Shown: positions 1 through 7,206, counted from the first letter of the stretch. The stretch is 8,012 nt of DNA from Piscirickettsiaceae bacterium (GCA_002401365.1 NVSW01000090.1:1-8012); one strand, 5' to 3'. A program made the numbers and translations. The notes: generated by a model not told the origin, from the sequence alone.

Positions 1-652
1 CTACCGTTACATTGCGCTGTTTAGCCAGACCGGCTAAACCACCCGTCAGGCGCTGAATAATTTTTTCTTTGTTAGCTCGAATAGCATCAATGTCTAATTT
101 AGGGGGTTCGAACGTAACGCCATGAGCACCCATTTCTTCCGCCTCATGAATAACTTGCGCTTGATGCAGCAACGCCTTGGAAGGAATGCAACCCACATTT
201 AAGCAAACACCCCCCAACGAGGCATAGCGCTCAATCAAAACAACTTTCTTGCCTAAATCCGCTGCACGAAAAGCAGCTGTGTAACCACCTGGCCCAGCTC
301 CCATCACTAACACCTCCGCGTGTAAGCTTACAGCCGCTACGTTTTCCACAGGTGTCGAAATTGGCATAGCAACAGGTATTCCATCGTCTACTGCCGAATC
401 ATGCTGAACACTGGACTCAAGTTTAATGAGCAACGTTCCTTCAGATACTTTATCACCTACAGATACATTAATGTCCTGAACAACGCCTGCGGCTGTGCTT
501 GGCACATCCATCGATGCTTTGTCACTCTCAAGCGTCACTATACTGTCTTCTACTGCTACGCTATCTCCCACTGAGACGTTGATTTCAATAACCTCCACAC
601 CTTCGTCAAACTCACCAATATCGGGAACTTTTATTTCAATTAAACTGGCCAT
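1..652 (-). CDS. lpdA: Dihydrolipoyl dehydrogenase (E3) with N-terminal lipoyl domain, 3' end missing
   Basis: This is the E3 subunit of pyruvate dehydrogenase, a cytoplasmic FAD enzyme that reoxidises dihydrolipoyl groups and reduces NAD+. Reading down from the ATG at 652-650, 217 codons stay open to the left edge, so only the N-terminal part is present. Residues 1-79 form a lipoyl domain with the lipoylation site ESDKAS, Lys45. An Ala/Pro/Val-rich linker of about 30 residues follows. The FAD-binding Rossmann motif GAGPGG is at 118-123, and the redox disulfide motif GGVCLNVGCIPSK has Cys150 and Cys155. E. coli Lpd lacks a lipoyl domain; the fused form is known, for example, from Neisseria. 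The start is fixed by TAGGAG five bases upstream and by the lipoyl domain beginning at residue 2. It is the last visible gene of the aceE-aceF-lpdA operon, 8 bp after aceF. The NAD-binding and dimerisation domains lie outside the window. Confidence 0.96.
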   Translation of the reverse strand, partial: MASLIEIKVPDIGEFDEGVEVIEINVSVGDSVAVEDSIVTLESDKASMDVPSTAAGVVQDINVSVGDKVSEGTLLIKLESSVQHDSAVDDGIPVAMPISTPVENVAAVSLHAEVLVMGAGPGGYTAAFRAADLGKKVVLIERYASLGGVCLNVGCIPSKALLHQAQVIHEAEEMGAHGVTFEPPKLDIDAIRANKEKIIQRLTGGLAGLAKQRNVTV

Positions 653-657
653 CTCTA

Positions 658-663
658 CTCCTA
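658..663 (-). promoter_or_regulatory. lpdA ribosome binding site overlapping the aceF stop codon
   Basis: Read on the minus strand, TAGGAG stands five bases before the lpdA ATG. Its first three bases are the aceF stop codon TAG (663-661). Ribosomes finishing aceF therefore stop on the lpdA initiation site, which suggests translational coupling; the coupling itself is inferred. Confidence 0.8.
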
Positions 664-2238
664 CAACAGTACACGGCGAATATCGTTAAGATAGCCCGAC
701 ATCGCAACCATAAAAGCTGCCGCATCCGAACCATCAATAACACGGTGGTCATACGTCAAATCTAGAGGTAAGATCAAACGTGGTTTGAATTCATGACCAT
801 CCCAAACGGGTTGTATTTCACCACGTGTCACCCCTAAAATTGCAACTTCAGGCGCATTCACGATAGGCGTAAATGCAGTGCCACCAATACCACCAAGACT
901 AGAGATAGTCATGCAGCCGCCTTGCATTTCTTTGGGTGATAACTTGCCATCTCGGGCTTTTTTACTTATCACGCTCATGTCTGCCGCTAAATCAAAAATA
1001 TTGGTTTTATCGACATCTTTAAAAACGGGAACAACTAAACCATTTGGTGTTGCAACAGCAACTCCCAAGTTATAATATTTTTTGTAAATCAAGCTCTTCC
1101 CGTCAGCAGAAAGAGAGGCATTAAACTGTGGAAACTCTTTGAGAGCAGCAGCAAGTGCTTTCATAATAAACGCAAGAAAAGTAACTTTAACACCGCGTTT
1201 CTCAGCATCGGCTTTTAACGATTTCCTAAACGTCTCCATTTCCGTAATATCTGCCACCTCATGATGCGTGACCATAGGCACATTCAGCCAAGCTCTGGTA
1301 AGGTTTGTGCCCGTCAAGCGCTTGATTTTGCTAAGTGGTTTTTCTTCAATTTCACCAAACTTCGAGAAATCAATTGTTGGTATTGGCGGAATGCCAGATC
1401 CAGCCGACGGTGCAGTTTTCACTGCCCCCGACATAATCTGCTTAACATGACGGGTGATATCTTCTTTAAGCAACCGCCCTTTCGGCCCTGTTGCTGTCGA
1501 TACCGTTGCTAAGTCAATTCCCAACTCCCTAGCAAATTTTCTTACCGCCGGGCTTGCATGGATATGCCCAGATGGTTTTGATATTAAAGCTGCAACGTTT
1601 GCTGGTTTAGCTACAGACTGTTTAGTACTTATTGGGGCCGGAGATGGTTCTGATGTCGTAATGGCTGTACCTACTTGTGTCACAGCGGCTGCTTTACTCG
1701 CTTGCCCACTGAGCACAACGATTAAATCGCCTTCGGCAACTTTATCGCCAACAAATACCTTAACCTCCTTGACGATTCCAGATGCTGTGGAAGGGATTTC
1801 CATACTGGCTTTATCGCTTTCTAAGGTAAGCAGCGGTTGCTCTTCTTCAACCACATCACCCACCGAAACATTCACTTCAATAACTTCAACTGAATCAAAA
1901 TCACCAATATCTGGCACATGAATATTAATAGTGGACGCTACCGCAACAACCTCCTGATTAGTCACTTCAACGGTGTCCACTGCACTGGAAATTCCATCTT
2001 CTTGCTTTAAACGTACAACAACTGTTCCTTCGGCAACAGAATCACCTATATTCACCAATATGTCGGTAACAACACCCGCTGCAGAAGATGGAATTTCCAT
2101 ACTCGCCTTGTCACTTTCAAGGGTCAACAAAGCCTGCTCAATGTCAACAACATCTCCTACTGACACCAAAACTTCTATGACCTCTACCGCATCAAAATCA
2201 CCAATATCAGGTACCGCAACGTCTATCAAATTACTCAT
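661..2238 (-). CDS. aceF: Dihydrolipoyllysine acetyltransferase (E2) of pyruvate dehydrogenase
   Basis: E2 is the core of the pyruvate dehydrogenase complex. Its swinging lipoyl arms collect the acetyl group from E1 and pass it to CoA in the cytoplasm. The 525-residue protein has lipoyl domain 1 at about 1-78 (Lys44 in ESDKAS) and lipoyl domain 2 at about 104-177 (Lys143 in the same motif). Ala/Pro/Thr-rich linkers follow each. A peripheral-subunit-binding domain lies at about 227-264 (HASPAVRKFAREL, then GPKGRLLKEDI). The catalytic acetyltransferase domain runs from about 290 to the end and carries the DHRVIDG signature with His498 and Asp502. E. coli AceF has three lipoyl domains, so this one is a domain shorter, with a third copy found on LpdA instead. 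AGGAG six bases before the ATG supports the start. The gene lies 83 bp after aceE and 8 bp before lpdA, in one operon. Confidence 0.98.
   Translation of the reverse strand: MSNLIDVAVPDIGDFDAVEVIEVLVSVGDVVDIEQALLTLESDKASMEIPSSAAGVVTDILVNIGDSVAEGTVVVRLKQEDGISSAVDTVEVTNQEVVAVASTINIHVPDIGDFDSVEVIEVNVSVGDVVEEEQPLLTLESDKASMEIPSTASGIVKEVKVFVGDKVAEGDLIVVLSGQASKAAAVTQVGTAITTSEPSPAPISTKQSVAKPANVAALISKPSGHIHASPAVRKFARELGIDLATVSTATGPKGRLLKEDITRHVKQIMSGAVKTAPSAGSGIPPIPTIDFSKFGEIEEKPLSKIKRLTGTNLTRAWLNVPMVTHHEVADITEMETFRKSLKADAEKRGVKVTFLAFIMKALAAALKEFPQFNASLSADGKSLIYKKYYNLGVAVATPNGLVVPVFKDVDKTNIFDLAADMSVISKKARDGKLSPKEMQGGCMTISSLGGIGGTAFTPIVNAPEVAILGVTRGEIQPVWDGHEFKPRLILPLDLTYDHRVIDGSDAAAFMVAMSGYLNDIRRVLL
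1708..2238 (-). repeat. Tandem lipoyl-domain coding repeat within aceF
   Basis: The two lipoyl modules of aceF (about 2005-2238 and 1708-1929) are direct repeats at protein level. Both begin with a V-PDIGDFD-VEVIEV segment and contain LESDKASMEIPS. At DNA level they have drifted, but an exact 18-base stretch survives at 2191-2208 and 1894-1911. The lipoyl module of lpdA (about 416-652) is a third, more distant copy, sharing the 11 bases TCACCAATATC on the plus strand. The repeats reflect domain duplication and are not mobile DNA. Confidence 0.85.
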
Positions 2239-2244
2239 TAAACT

Positions 2245-2249
2245 CTCCT
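2245..2249 (-). promoter_or_regulatory. aceF ribosome binding site
   Basis: AGGAG on the minus strand stands six bases before the aceF ATG. It lies in the 83-bp aceE-aceF gap (2239-2321), where I see no convincing promoter or terminator. That agrees with co-transcription of the two genes. Confidence 0.75.
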
Positions 2250-2321
2250 ATCACACACGTTTTACCCAAAGGGCATACGTTTCATTGAACAAGAAGAAAA
2301 ATACTTCCTGTTAATTCAGCT

Positions 2322-4997
2322 TTAAACTAACCAAGGTGCTGATTTAGCCACATCCAAACCATATTTATCGATAGCTTCCTGAACCACTGCTTTATCTATA
2401 TGTCCTACATCTGCTAATGCATTTAACGCTGCAACTGCCACATAATAACGATCTACTTCAAAGAAGCGACGAAGGTTTTCACGCGTATCTGAGCGGCCAA
2501 AACCATCTGTTCCAAGTACGGTACAATGTTTACGAATAAACGGACGAATTTGGTCTGCTAATAAACGCACGTAATCAGTCGACACAACAACTGGTCCCTG
2601 TCTACTATTAAGGCACTGAGCAACATATGGAGTTTGTTTTTCTTGCGTCGGATGCAAGCGATTTTGCCTCTCACAAGCCTGACCTTCACGAGCTAGTTCG
2701 GTAAAACTAGTACAGCTCCACAAATCAGCATCAACCCCCCAGTCTTCTTGAAGCATCGTTGAAGCGGCTATCACTTCGTTAAAGATTGTGCCCGAACCCA
2801 GCAACTGAACGCGTAACCGACTACTCCCACTACCTTGTTTGAACAAATACATCCCTTTAATAATACCTTCCTCTGCGCCTTCTGGCATTGCTGGATGCGC
2901 ATAATTTTCATTCATCACCGTTATATAGTAAAACACGTCTTCTTGTTCTTGGAACATCCGCTTCAGTCCGTCATGCATAATAACGGCTAGCTCATAGTTA
3001 AAGGTTGGGTCGTAAGAAATACAGTTTGGTACTGACGATGCCCACAATAAACTGTGCCCATCTTCATGCTGCAGCCCTTCACCGTTTAGCGTGGTTCGCC
3101 CAGCTGTACCGCCCAGTAAAAAACCTCTGGCACGCTGATCTGCCGCCGCCCAAATCAAATCACCAACGCGTTGAAAACCAAACATTGAGTAAAAGATATA
3201 GAACGGAATCATCGGCACATTATGGGTAGAGTAGGATGTTCCCGCCGCAATCCAATCACACATACCGCCTGCTTCGTTAATGCCTTCTTGCAACACCTGA
3301 CCATTTTTATCTTCTTTATAAAACATCAATTGATCAGCGTCTTGCGGCGTGTATAACTGCCCCACGTGCGACCATATACCTAACTGACGAAATAAACCTT
3401 CCATGCCAAAAGTTCGTGATTCATCAGGCACTATCGGCACAATACGCTTACCAATTTCTTTATCTTTTAATAAGATATTCAATATACGTACAAACGCCAT
3501 CGTCGTTGAAATTTCACGACCTTCTGATGTCCCTTTTAGCATCGCATCAAACGTTGATAACTCAGGTATATTCAATGCATCTGATTTTTCACGGCGTGCT
3601 GGCAAATAACCACCTAAGTCCTCGCGCCGTTGTTTCATATACTGTTGTTCTGGTGAGTCATCTTCAAACGTTAGATAAGCTAGATTGTCAACATCTTCAT
3701 CTGATATGGGTAAATCAAATTGGTTTCTAAAATGAATCAACGCATTGTGGCTCATTTTCTTTTGCTGATGGGTCGTATTTTGCGCCTCTCCAGACTCACC
3801 CATTCCGTACCCTTTTATGGTTTTAGCCAGAATCACTGTTGGTCGTTCAGTCTCTTTGGTAGCCGCTGCATACGCGGCAAAAACCTTTGCTGGATCGTGC
3901 CCACCTCGGTTTAGGTCCCAGATATCTTTATCTGACCAATCAGCAACCATCGTTTGAAGCTCGGGCGTATTAAAAAAATTCTCGCGAACATAAGCGCCAT
4001 CTTTAGCCTTCATGGTTTGGTAATTACCATCCACGCACTCCATCATCCGTCGTCTGAGATGCCCCTCCGCATCTCTGGCCAACAGTGCATCCCACCTGTT
4101 ACCCCAAACAACCTTTATAACATTCCAACCCGCCCCTCTGAACTCGGATTCTAACTCTTGAATAATTTTGCCATTACCTCTAACAGGGCCATCCAAACGT
4201 TGTAAATTACAGTTGATAACAAACACGAGATTACCTAATTTTTCTCGGCCCGCCATACCAATGGCTCCTAAAGACTCTGGTTCATCCGTTTCACCATCGC
4301 CTAAAAATGCCCAAACATTTCTACGCTCAGTATCTGCAAACCCACGGTCCTCCATATACTTCATAAAACGCGCTTGATAGATGGCCATAATTGGGCCTAA
4401 ACCCATCGATACTGTTGGAAATTGCCAAAAGTCAGGCATTAACCATGGGTGCGGGTAAGATGACAAACCACCACCGTCTACCTCTTGTCGGAATCCATCC
4501 ATCTGCTGTTCGGTCAAACGCCCCAACATAAACGCACGAGCATAAATGCCCGTTGCAACATGCCCTTGCACAAAAACCAAATCACCGCCATGAGATTCAC
4601 TAGCTGCGTGCCAAAAATGGTTATAACCCACATCATATAAGGTTGCAGATGATGCAAAACTGGCAATATGCCCACCCACATTAGTGTTTTTGTTGGCTCG
4701 TAACACCATGACCATCGCATTCCAGCGAACGTACGAACGAATCTTGTGTTCCAGCGATGTATCGCCGACATACTGCGCTTGATCAGCTATAGAAATCGTA
4801 TTGATATAGGCCGTTTCTGCACTAAAAGGGATATCGGCTCCAGCCAACCTAGCTTTTTCAATCAGGGTTTCTAATAAGAAATGCGCTCGCTCTTCGCCTT
4901 CAACGTTAATAACAGCCTCAAGTGCAGCAAGCCACTCTTGTGTTTCTTGTGGATCACTATCATTAGCATTCACAATATTACTATCTACTTTATTCAT
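2322..4997 (-). CDS. aceE: Pyruvate dehydrogenase E1 component, homodimeric type
   Basis: E1 is the thiamine-diphosphate enzyme that decarboxylates pyruvate and reductively acetylates the lipoyl groups of E2. It is the single-chain form, not the alpha/beta form. From the chosen ATG it is 891 residues, close to the 887 of E. coli AceE, and it aligns along its whole length. Visible landmarks are DPQETQEWL near the N-terminus, the thiamine-diphosphate motif GDGETDEPES (GDG at 233-235) ending in NCN at 262-264, the mobile active-site loop GEAQNTTHQQKK with its His at about 410, the segment DESRTFGMEGLFRQ, QEGINEAGG around 571-577, and the C-terminal block GTDGFGRSDTRENLR. An in-frame ATG 33 bases upstream (5030) would add 11 residues. 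I prefer 4997 because AGGGG stands five bases before it and because the N-terminal length then fits the family. It is the first gene of the operon, divergent from the DUF4124 gene. Confidence 0.98.
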   Translation of the reverse strand: MNKVDSNIVNANDSDPQETQEWLAALEAVINVEGEERAHFLLETLIEKARLAGADIPFSAETAYINTISIADQAQYVGDTSLEHKIRSYVRWNAMVMVLRANKNTNVGGHIASFASSATLYDVGYNHFWHAASESHGGDLVFVQGHVATGIYARAFMLGRLTEQQMDGFRQEVDGGGLSSYPHPWLMPDFWQFPTVSMGLGPIMAIYQARFMKYMEDRGFADTERRNVWAFLGDGETDEPESLGAIGMAGREKLGNLVFVINCNLQRLDGPVRGNGKIIQELESEFRGAGWNVIKVVWGNRWDALLARDAEGHLRRRMMECVDGNYQTMKAKDGAYVRENFFNTPELQTMVADWSDKDIWDLNRGGHDPAKVFAAYAAATKETERPTVILAKTIKGYGMGESGEAQNTTHQQKKMSHNALIHFRNQFDLPISDEDVDNLAYLTFEDDSPEQQYMKQRREDLGGYLPARREKSDALNIPELSTFDAMLKGTSEGREISTTMAFVRILNILLKDKEIGKRIVPIVPDESRTFGMEGLFRQLGIWSHVGQLYTPQDADQLMFYKEDKNGQVLQEGINEAGGMCDWIAAGTSYSTHNVPMIPFYIFYSMFGFQRVGDLIWAAADQRARGFLLGGTAGRTTLNGEGLQHEDGHSLLWASSVPNCISYDPTFNYELAVIMHDGLKRMFQEQEDVFYYITVMNENYAHPAMPEGAEEGIIKGMYLFKQGSGSSRLRVQLLGSGTIFNEVIAASTMLQEDWGVDADLWSCTSFTELAREGQACERQNRLHPTQEKQTPYVAQCLNSRQGPVVVSTDYVRLLADQIRPFIRKHCTVLGTDGFGRSDTRENLRRFFEVDRYYVAVAALNALADVGHIDKAVVQEAIDKYGLDVAKSAPWLV

Positions 4998-5002
4998 TAA
5001 TA

Positions 5003-5007
5003 CCCCT
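5003..5007 (-). promoter_or_regulatory. aceE ribosome binding site that decides the start
   Basis: AGGGG on the minus strand stands five bases before the ATG at 4997-4995. The competing ATG at 5030-5028 is preceded by GCTTAAATAA, which has no Shine-Dalgarno-like sequence. Confidence 0.7.
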
Positions 5008-5041
5008 ATTCTATTTACTCTGCGCTGCATTTATTTAAGCC

Positions 5042-5067
5042 AGCGTATCAGCTCCAAGCTATACGCT
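5042..5067 (-). promoter_or_regulatory. Hairpin in the aceE leader
   Basis: On the minus strand, arm AGCGTAT plus AGCT, a TGG loop, AGCT, a bulged G and ATACGCT fold into 11 base pairs with one bulge. It lies 45 bases before the aceE start. It is not followed by a T-run on either strand, so it does not look like an intrinsic terminator. It could be an mRNA leader structure or, as DNA, a dyad operator site. The pairing is read directly from the sequence; any regulatory role is inferred. Confidence 0.6.
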
Positions 5068-5109
5068 CTCATTACCATTTTATTTACTGAAACAGTTATC
5101 ACGTAAGTT

Positions 5110-5123
5110 GCGTAGTCATACGC
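5110..5123. repeat. Short inverted repeat in the aceE upstream region
   Basis: GCGTA, a four-base spacer GTCA, and TACGC form a perfect 5-bp dyad on the plus strand. Its right arm is part of the second copy of ATACGCTC (5118-5125). It may be a protein-binding site or an accessory leader hairpin. It is short enough to occur by chance. Confidence 0.35.
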
Positions 5124-5192
5124 TCCATATTAACAAGAACTCTACACCTAAATTAATCCTTCAACTATACTTTAATCAGAACATTAGCAAGT

Positions 5193-5201
5193 TTTATACC
5201 A
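5193..5201 (-). promoter_or_regulatory. Possible extended -10 promoter for the aceE operon
   Basis: The minus strand reads TGGTATAAA, an extended -10 box (TG, one base, TATAAA). No good -35 box lies 16-18 bases upstream, which extended -10 promoters can tolerate. Transcription would begin near 5186 and give a leader of about 190 bases containing the hairpin at 5042-5067. This is a pattern match only. Confidence 0.3.
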
Positions 5202-5235
5202 AACGAGGAGTAACGAGTGTTAATCCTACATTCAT

Positions 5236-5241
5236 TATAAT
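5236..5241 (+). promoter_or_regulatory. Possible -10 box for the DUF4124 gene
   Basis: A consensus TATAAT lies about 84 bases before the ATG at 5325. It has no recognisable -35 box at the usual distance (5213-5218 reads ACGAGT). In AT-rich DNA such a hexamer may be fortuitous. The surrounding palindrome ATTATAAT also gives TATAAT on the minus strand, with TTGATG 19 bases upstream of it. Confidence 0.25.
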
Positions 5242-5324
5242 CTGCTTTAATCTTAACTCATCAATTGATAAAAAATAATGCGCATAGTCACCTATTTCAT
5301 TGCAAAATATAAGAAAAACGAATC

Positions 5325-6281
5325 ATGAACAAGATTTTTTCTATTTTCCTAGCTTTTTGCTTTCTAGTTATTTTCTCTCAAGCAACATCTGCAAAGCTTT
5401 ACCGCTGGAAAGATGCAAATGGAGATTTTTATTATTCCGACAAAGTCCCACCTAAAGATTCTAAGTTTGAACGAGCAACGTTAAATGCAGAAGGGCGAAC
5501 TATAGCTATTGAGGATGCCGAAAAAACACCTCATGAACTCAGTCAGTTAGAAAAAATAAAAACTATTCAAAAACTTAAAAAGGCGTTATTAACAAAATTA
5601 TTAGCCGAAGACAGCGCTTTATTAAAAACATTTCAATCAGAAAGTGATATTGAAGCCTTAGTAAAAAGTAAGATAGAAACGTTTGATTCACACATCAAAA
5701 TCACTACCAGTCAATCTAACACACTAAAGAACCAGCTCATCACTTACCAAAAAAGTGCCGCTAATTATGAACGGTCAGGGAAAAGAATTTCAAGTAAGAC
5801 CTTGAGCAATATCAAGTCTGCACAAAGCCAATATGATAAAAATCTAGCCGACATAGCAGGCTTTCAACAACACAAAGCAAGCCTGCTTAACCAGTTAGAG
5901 CGAGATACAGCTCGGTTTAAACTGCTCAAAAAGCAACCTTTGAGAAACCCAACTGTTTTTAGCAGTGGTGTTCCTAGCTTTGCGTTGGGCGAAATCACTT
6001 GTGCAACAAACCAGTGCCCAACAGTTTGGGCTGCTGCACGTAATTATTTAGAGAAAAACGCAAATACTAAGCTAATTTTTGAGTCCGATAGTTTACTACT
6101 GACCGCTTCTCCTAAAAAGAATTCTGATAGAAATTTATCTCTAATGGCTCGAACCATTGATGATGGTAAAACGTTAATAACTCTGGATATTTATTGCAGC
6201 GACACCATTCAAGGAAGGCAAGCATGCCGAAACCCAGAGACATCCCAGCTAGCAACAAACTTTAACAAACTGAACCGTTAA
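5325..6281 (+). CDS. Secreted DUF4124 protein with coiled-coil middle and four-cysteine C-terminus
   Basis: The function is unknown. The 318-residue product begins with a signal peptide (MNK, a hydrophobic core at about 4-17, cleavage likely after ATSA at 23), so it should be periplasmic or envelope-located. Cys12 is preceded by Phe and does not make a lipobox. Mature residues 24-60 match the DUF4124 pattern, with LYRWKDANGDFYYSDKVPP as its core. Residues about 70-205 are rich in Lys, Glu, Gln and Leu and look like a long helical coiled coil. The C-terminal module (about 215-318) carries CATNQC (226, 231) and two further cysteines at 291 and 301, which could form two disulfides in the periplasm. 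The ATG has only a weak Shine-Dalgarno sequence (AAGAAAAACGAATC). The gene is divergent from aceE and overlaps argB tail to tail, so it is probably monocistronic. By eye it is more A-rich than its neighbours. Confidence 0.88.
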   Translation: MNKIFSIFLAFCFLVIFSQATSAKLYRWKDANGDFYYSDKVPPKDSKFERATLNAEGRTIAIEDAEKTPHELSQLEKIKTIQKLKKALLTKLLAEDSALLKTFQSESDIEALVKSKIETFDSHIKITTSQSNTLKNQLITYQKSAANYERSGKRISSKTLSNIKSAQSQYDKNLADIAGFQQHKASLLNQLERDTARFKLLKKQPLRNPTVFSSGVPSFALGEITCATNQCPTVWAAARNYLEKNANTKLIFESDSLLLTASPKKNSDRNLSLMARTIDDGKTLITLDIYCSDTIQGRQACRNPETSQLATNFNKLNR

Positions 6282-7171
6282 TGACGAACCAACAATGTCC
6301 CCATGCCTTGATCCGTTAAAAGTTCAAGCAACACAACGTGTGGCACTCGCCCATCGATGATATGAGCACTATTCACGCCGCCATTTAAGGCATCTAATGC
6401 ACATTGAATTTTCGGCAACATTCCACCATAAATGGTCCCGTCCGAAATTAATTCATTGACTTGCTGAATAGACAGTCCTGTTAGTAGTTCATTTTTTTTA
6501 CTCAACAAACCAGATGTGTTCGTCAACAACATAAGCTTTTCGGCCCCTAAAACTTCAGCCATTTTGCCGGCAACTAAATCCGCATTAATATTATAGGACG
6601 CACCGTCTTCGCCCACTCCAATTGGGGCAATGACAGGTATAAAGTTACCTTGTACCAGAAGATCGACCACAGATGAGTCAATACTGTCGACATGGCCAAC
6701 GTGCCCCATATCAATTAACTCAGAAGCTTGCTCCCATGAGGCTTGTTGACTAGATATTTTTTTGGCTCGAATTAAATCGCCATCTTTTCCCGTTAGACCC
6801 ACAGCCGAGCCGCCATGTTGGTTAATCAGGTTAACAATCTCTTTGTTTACCAAGCCACCTAGCACCATCTCAACCACGTCCATGGTCTCGCTATCAGTCA
6901 CCCTTATGCCATCAATAAACTGACTTTTTATACCCAGCTTTTTTAAATGCATACCAATTTGAGGCCCGCCTCCATGCACAACAACTGGGTTTAACCCCAC
7001 TTGCTTTAGCAATACGATATCACGCGCGAAGCCGCTTTTTAACTCAGCGTCCACCATTGCATTGCCACCATACTTAATAACAATAGTTTTACCAGAAAAG
7101 GCTTGGATATATGGCAACGCCTCACTAAGCACGTGAGCTGTTTGAACGGGGTCTATTTTATTTTCTAACAT
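6278..7171 (-). CDS. argB: Acetylglutamate kinase
   Basis: ArgB phosphorylates N-acetyl-L-glutamate with ATP, the second step of arginine biosynthesis, in the cytoplasm. The 297-residue protein belongs to the amino-acid kinase fold. It shows KYGGNAM with Lys33, the glycine-rich loop HGGGPQI (66-72), FIDGIRVTD (Arg90), NINAD with Asp198 and GGMLPKI with Lys254; these match the catalytic lysines and aspartate of the family. It carries the extra N-terminal helix (about residues 1-25) of the long, arginine-inhibited hexameric enzymes of Pseudomonas and Thermotoga, which the 258-residue E. coli enzyme lacks. Feedback inhibition by arginine is therefore likely, by family inference. The start agrees with the Pseudomonas N-terminus, although no good Shine-Dalgarno sequence precedes it. 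It follows algC by 35 bp, the order also seen in Pseudomonas, and its stop overlaps that of the DUF4124 gene. Confidence 0.97.
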   Translation of the reverse strand: MLENKIDPVQTAHVLSEALPYIQAFSGKTIVIKYGGNAMVDAELKSGFARDIVLLKQVGLNPVVVHGGGPQIGMHLKKLGIKSQFIDGIRVTDSETMDVVEMVLGGLVNKEIVNLINQHGGSAVGLTGKDGDLIRAKKISSQQASWEQASELIDMGHVGHVDSIDSSVVDLLVQGNFIPVIAPIGVGEDGASYNINADLVAGKMAEVLGAEKLMLLTNTSGLLSKKNELLTGLSIQQVNELISDGTIYGGMLPKIQCALDALNGGVNSAHIIDGRVPHVVLLELLTDQGMGTLLVRH

Positions 7172-7206
7172 AGCTTATTGTATAACGACGACCAATATTT
7201 ATCTTC

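Larger units (their letters stand above)
4998..5324. other. Divergent intergenic control region between aceE and the DUF4124 gene
   Basis: This 327-bp AT-rich stretch contains no credible coding sequence. It separates two divergently transcribed genes and must hold both promoters. I see a strong hairpin near the aceE side, a repeated 8-mer (ATACGCTC at 5061-5068 and 5118-5125), a short inverted repeat at 5110-5123 and several -10-like boxes, including the palindrome ATTATAAT at 5234-5241. No sequence resembling the E. coli PdhR operator (AATTGGT, three bases, ACCAATT) is visible. Confidence 0.8.

Noticed and set aside
1454..2314. Two long plus-strand open frames (1454-1921 and 1973-2314) encoding Ser/Thr-rich repeats such as SPTETFTSI
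   Set aside because: They are exactly antisense to the duplicated lipoyl domains of aceF. The apparent protein repeats are the mirror of the lipoyl repeat, and no ribosome binding site or known domain supports them.
2239..2321. Small dyads in the aceE-aceF gap (TGCCC-TTT-GGGTA and GAAG-TATTTTT-CTTC)
   Set aside because: Stems are only four to five pairs with no T-run after them on the coding strand, so they do not support a terminator or a processing site.
4514..4771. Minus-strand 85-codon frame inside aceE
   Set aside because: It is an alternative reading frame of the conserved aceE coding region, which aligns without a break through this stretch; no sign of a frameshift.
5028..5030. Upstream ATG that would lengthen AceE by 11 residues
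   Set aside because: No Shine-Dalgarno precedes it, the added residues (QRRVNRIGVL) have no counterpart in the family, and the next ATG has a strong AGGGG at good spacing.
5042..5067. The strong hairpin read as a Rho-independent terminator
   Set aside because: Neither strand shows a T-run directly after the stem (CTCATTACC on the plus strand, GGCTTAAAT on the minus strand), and no gene would be terminated by it from the plus side.
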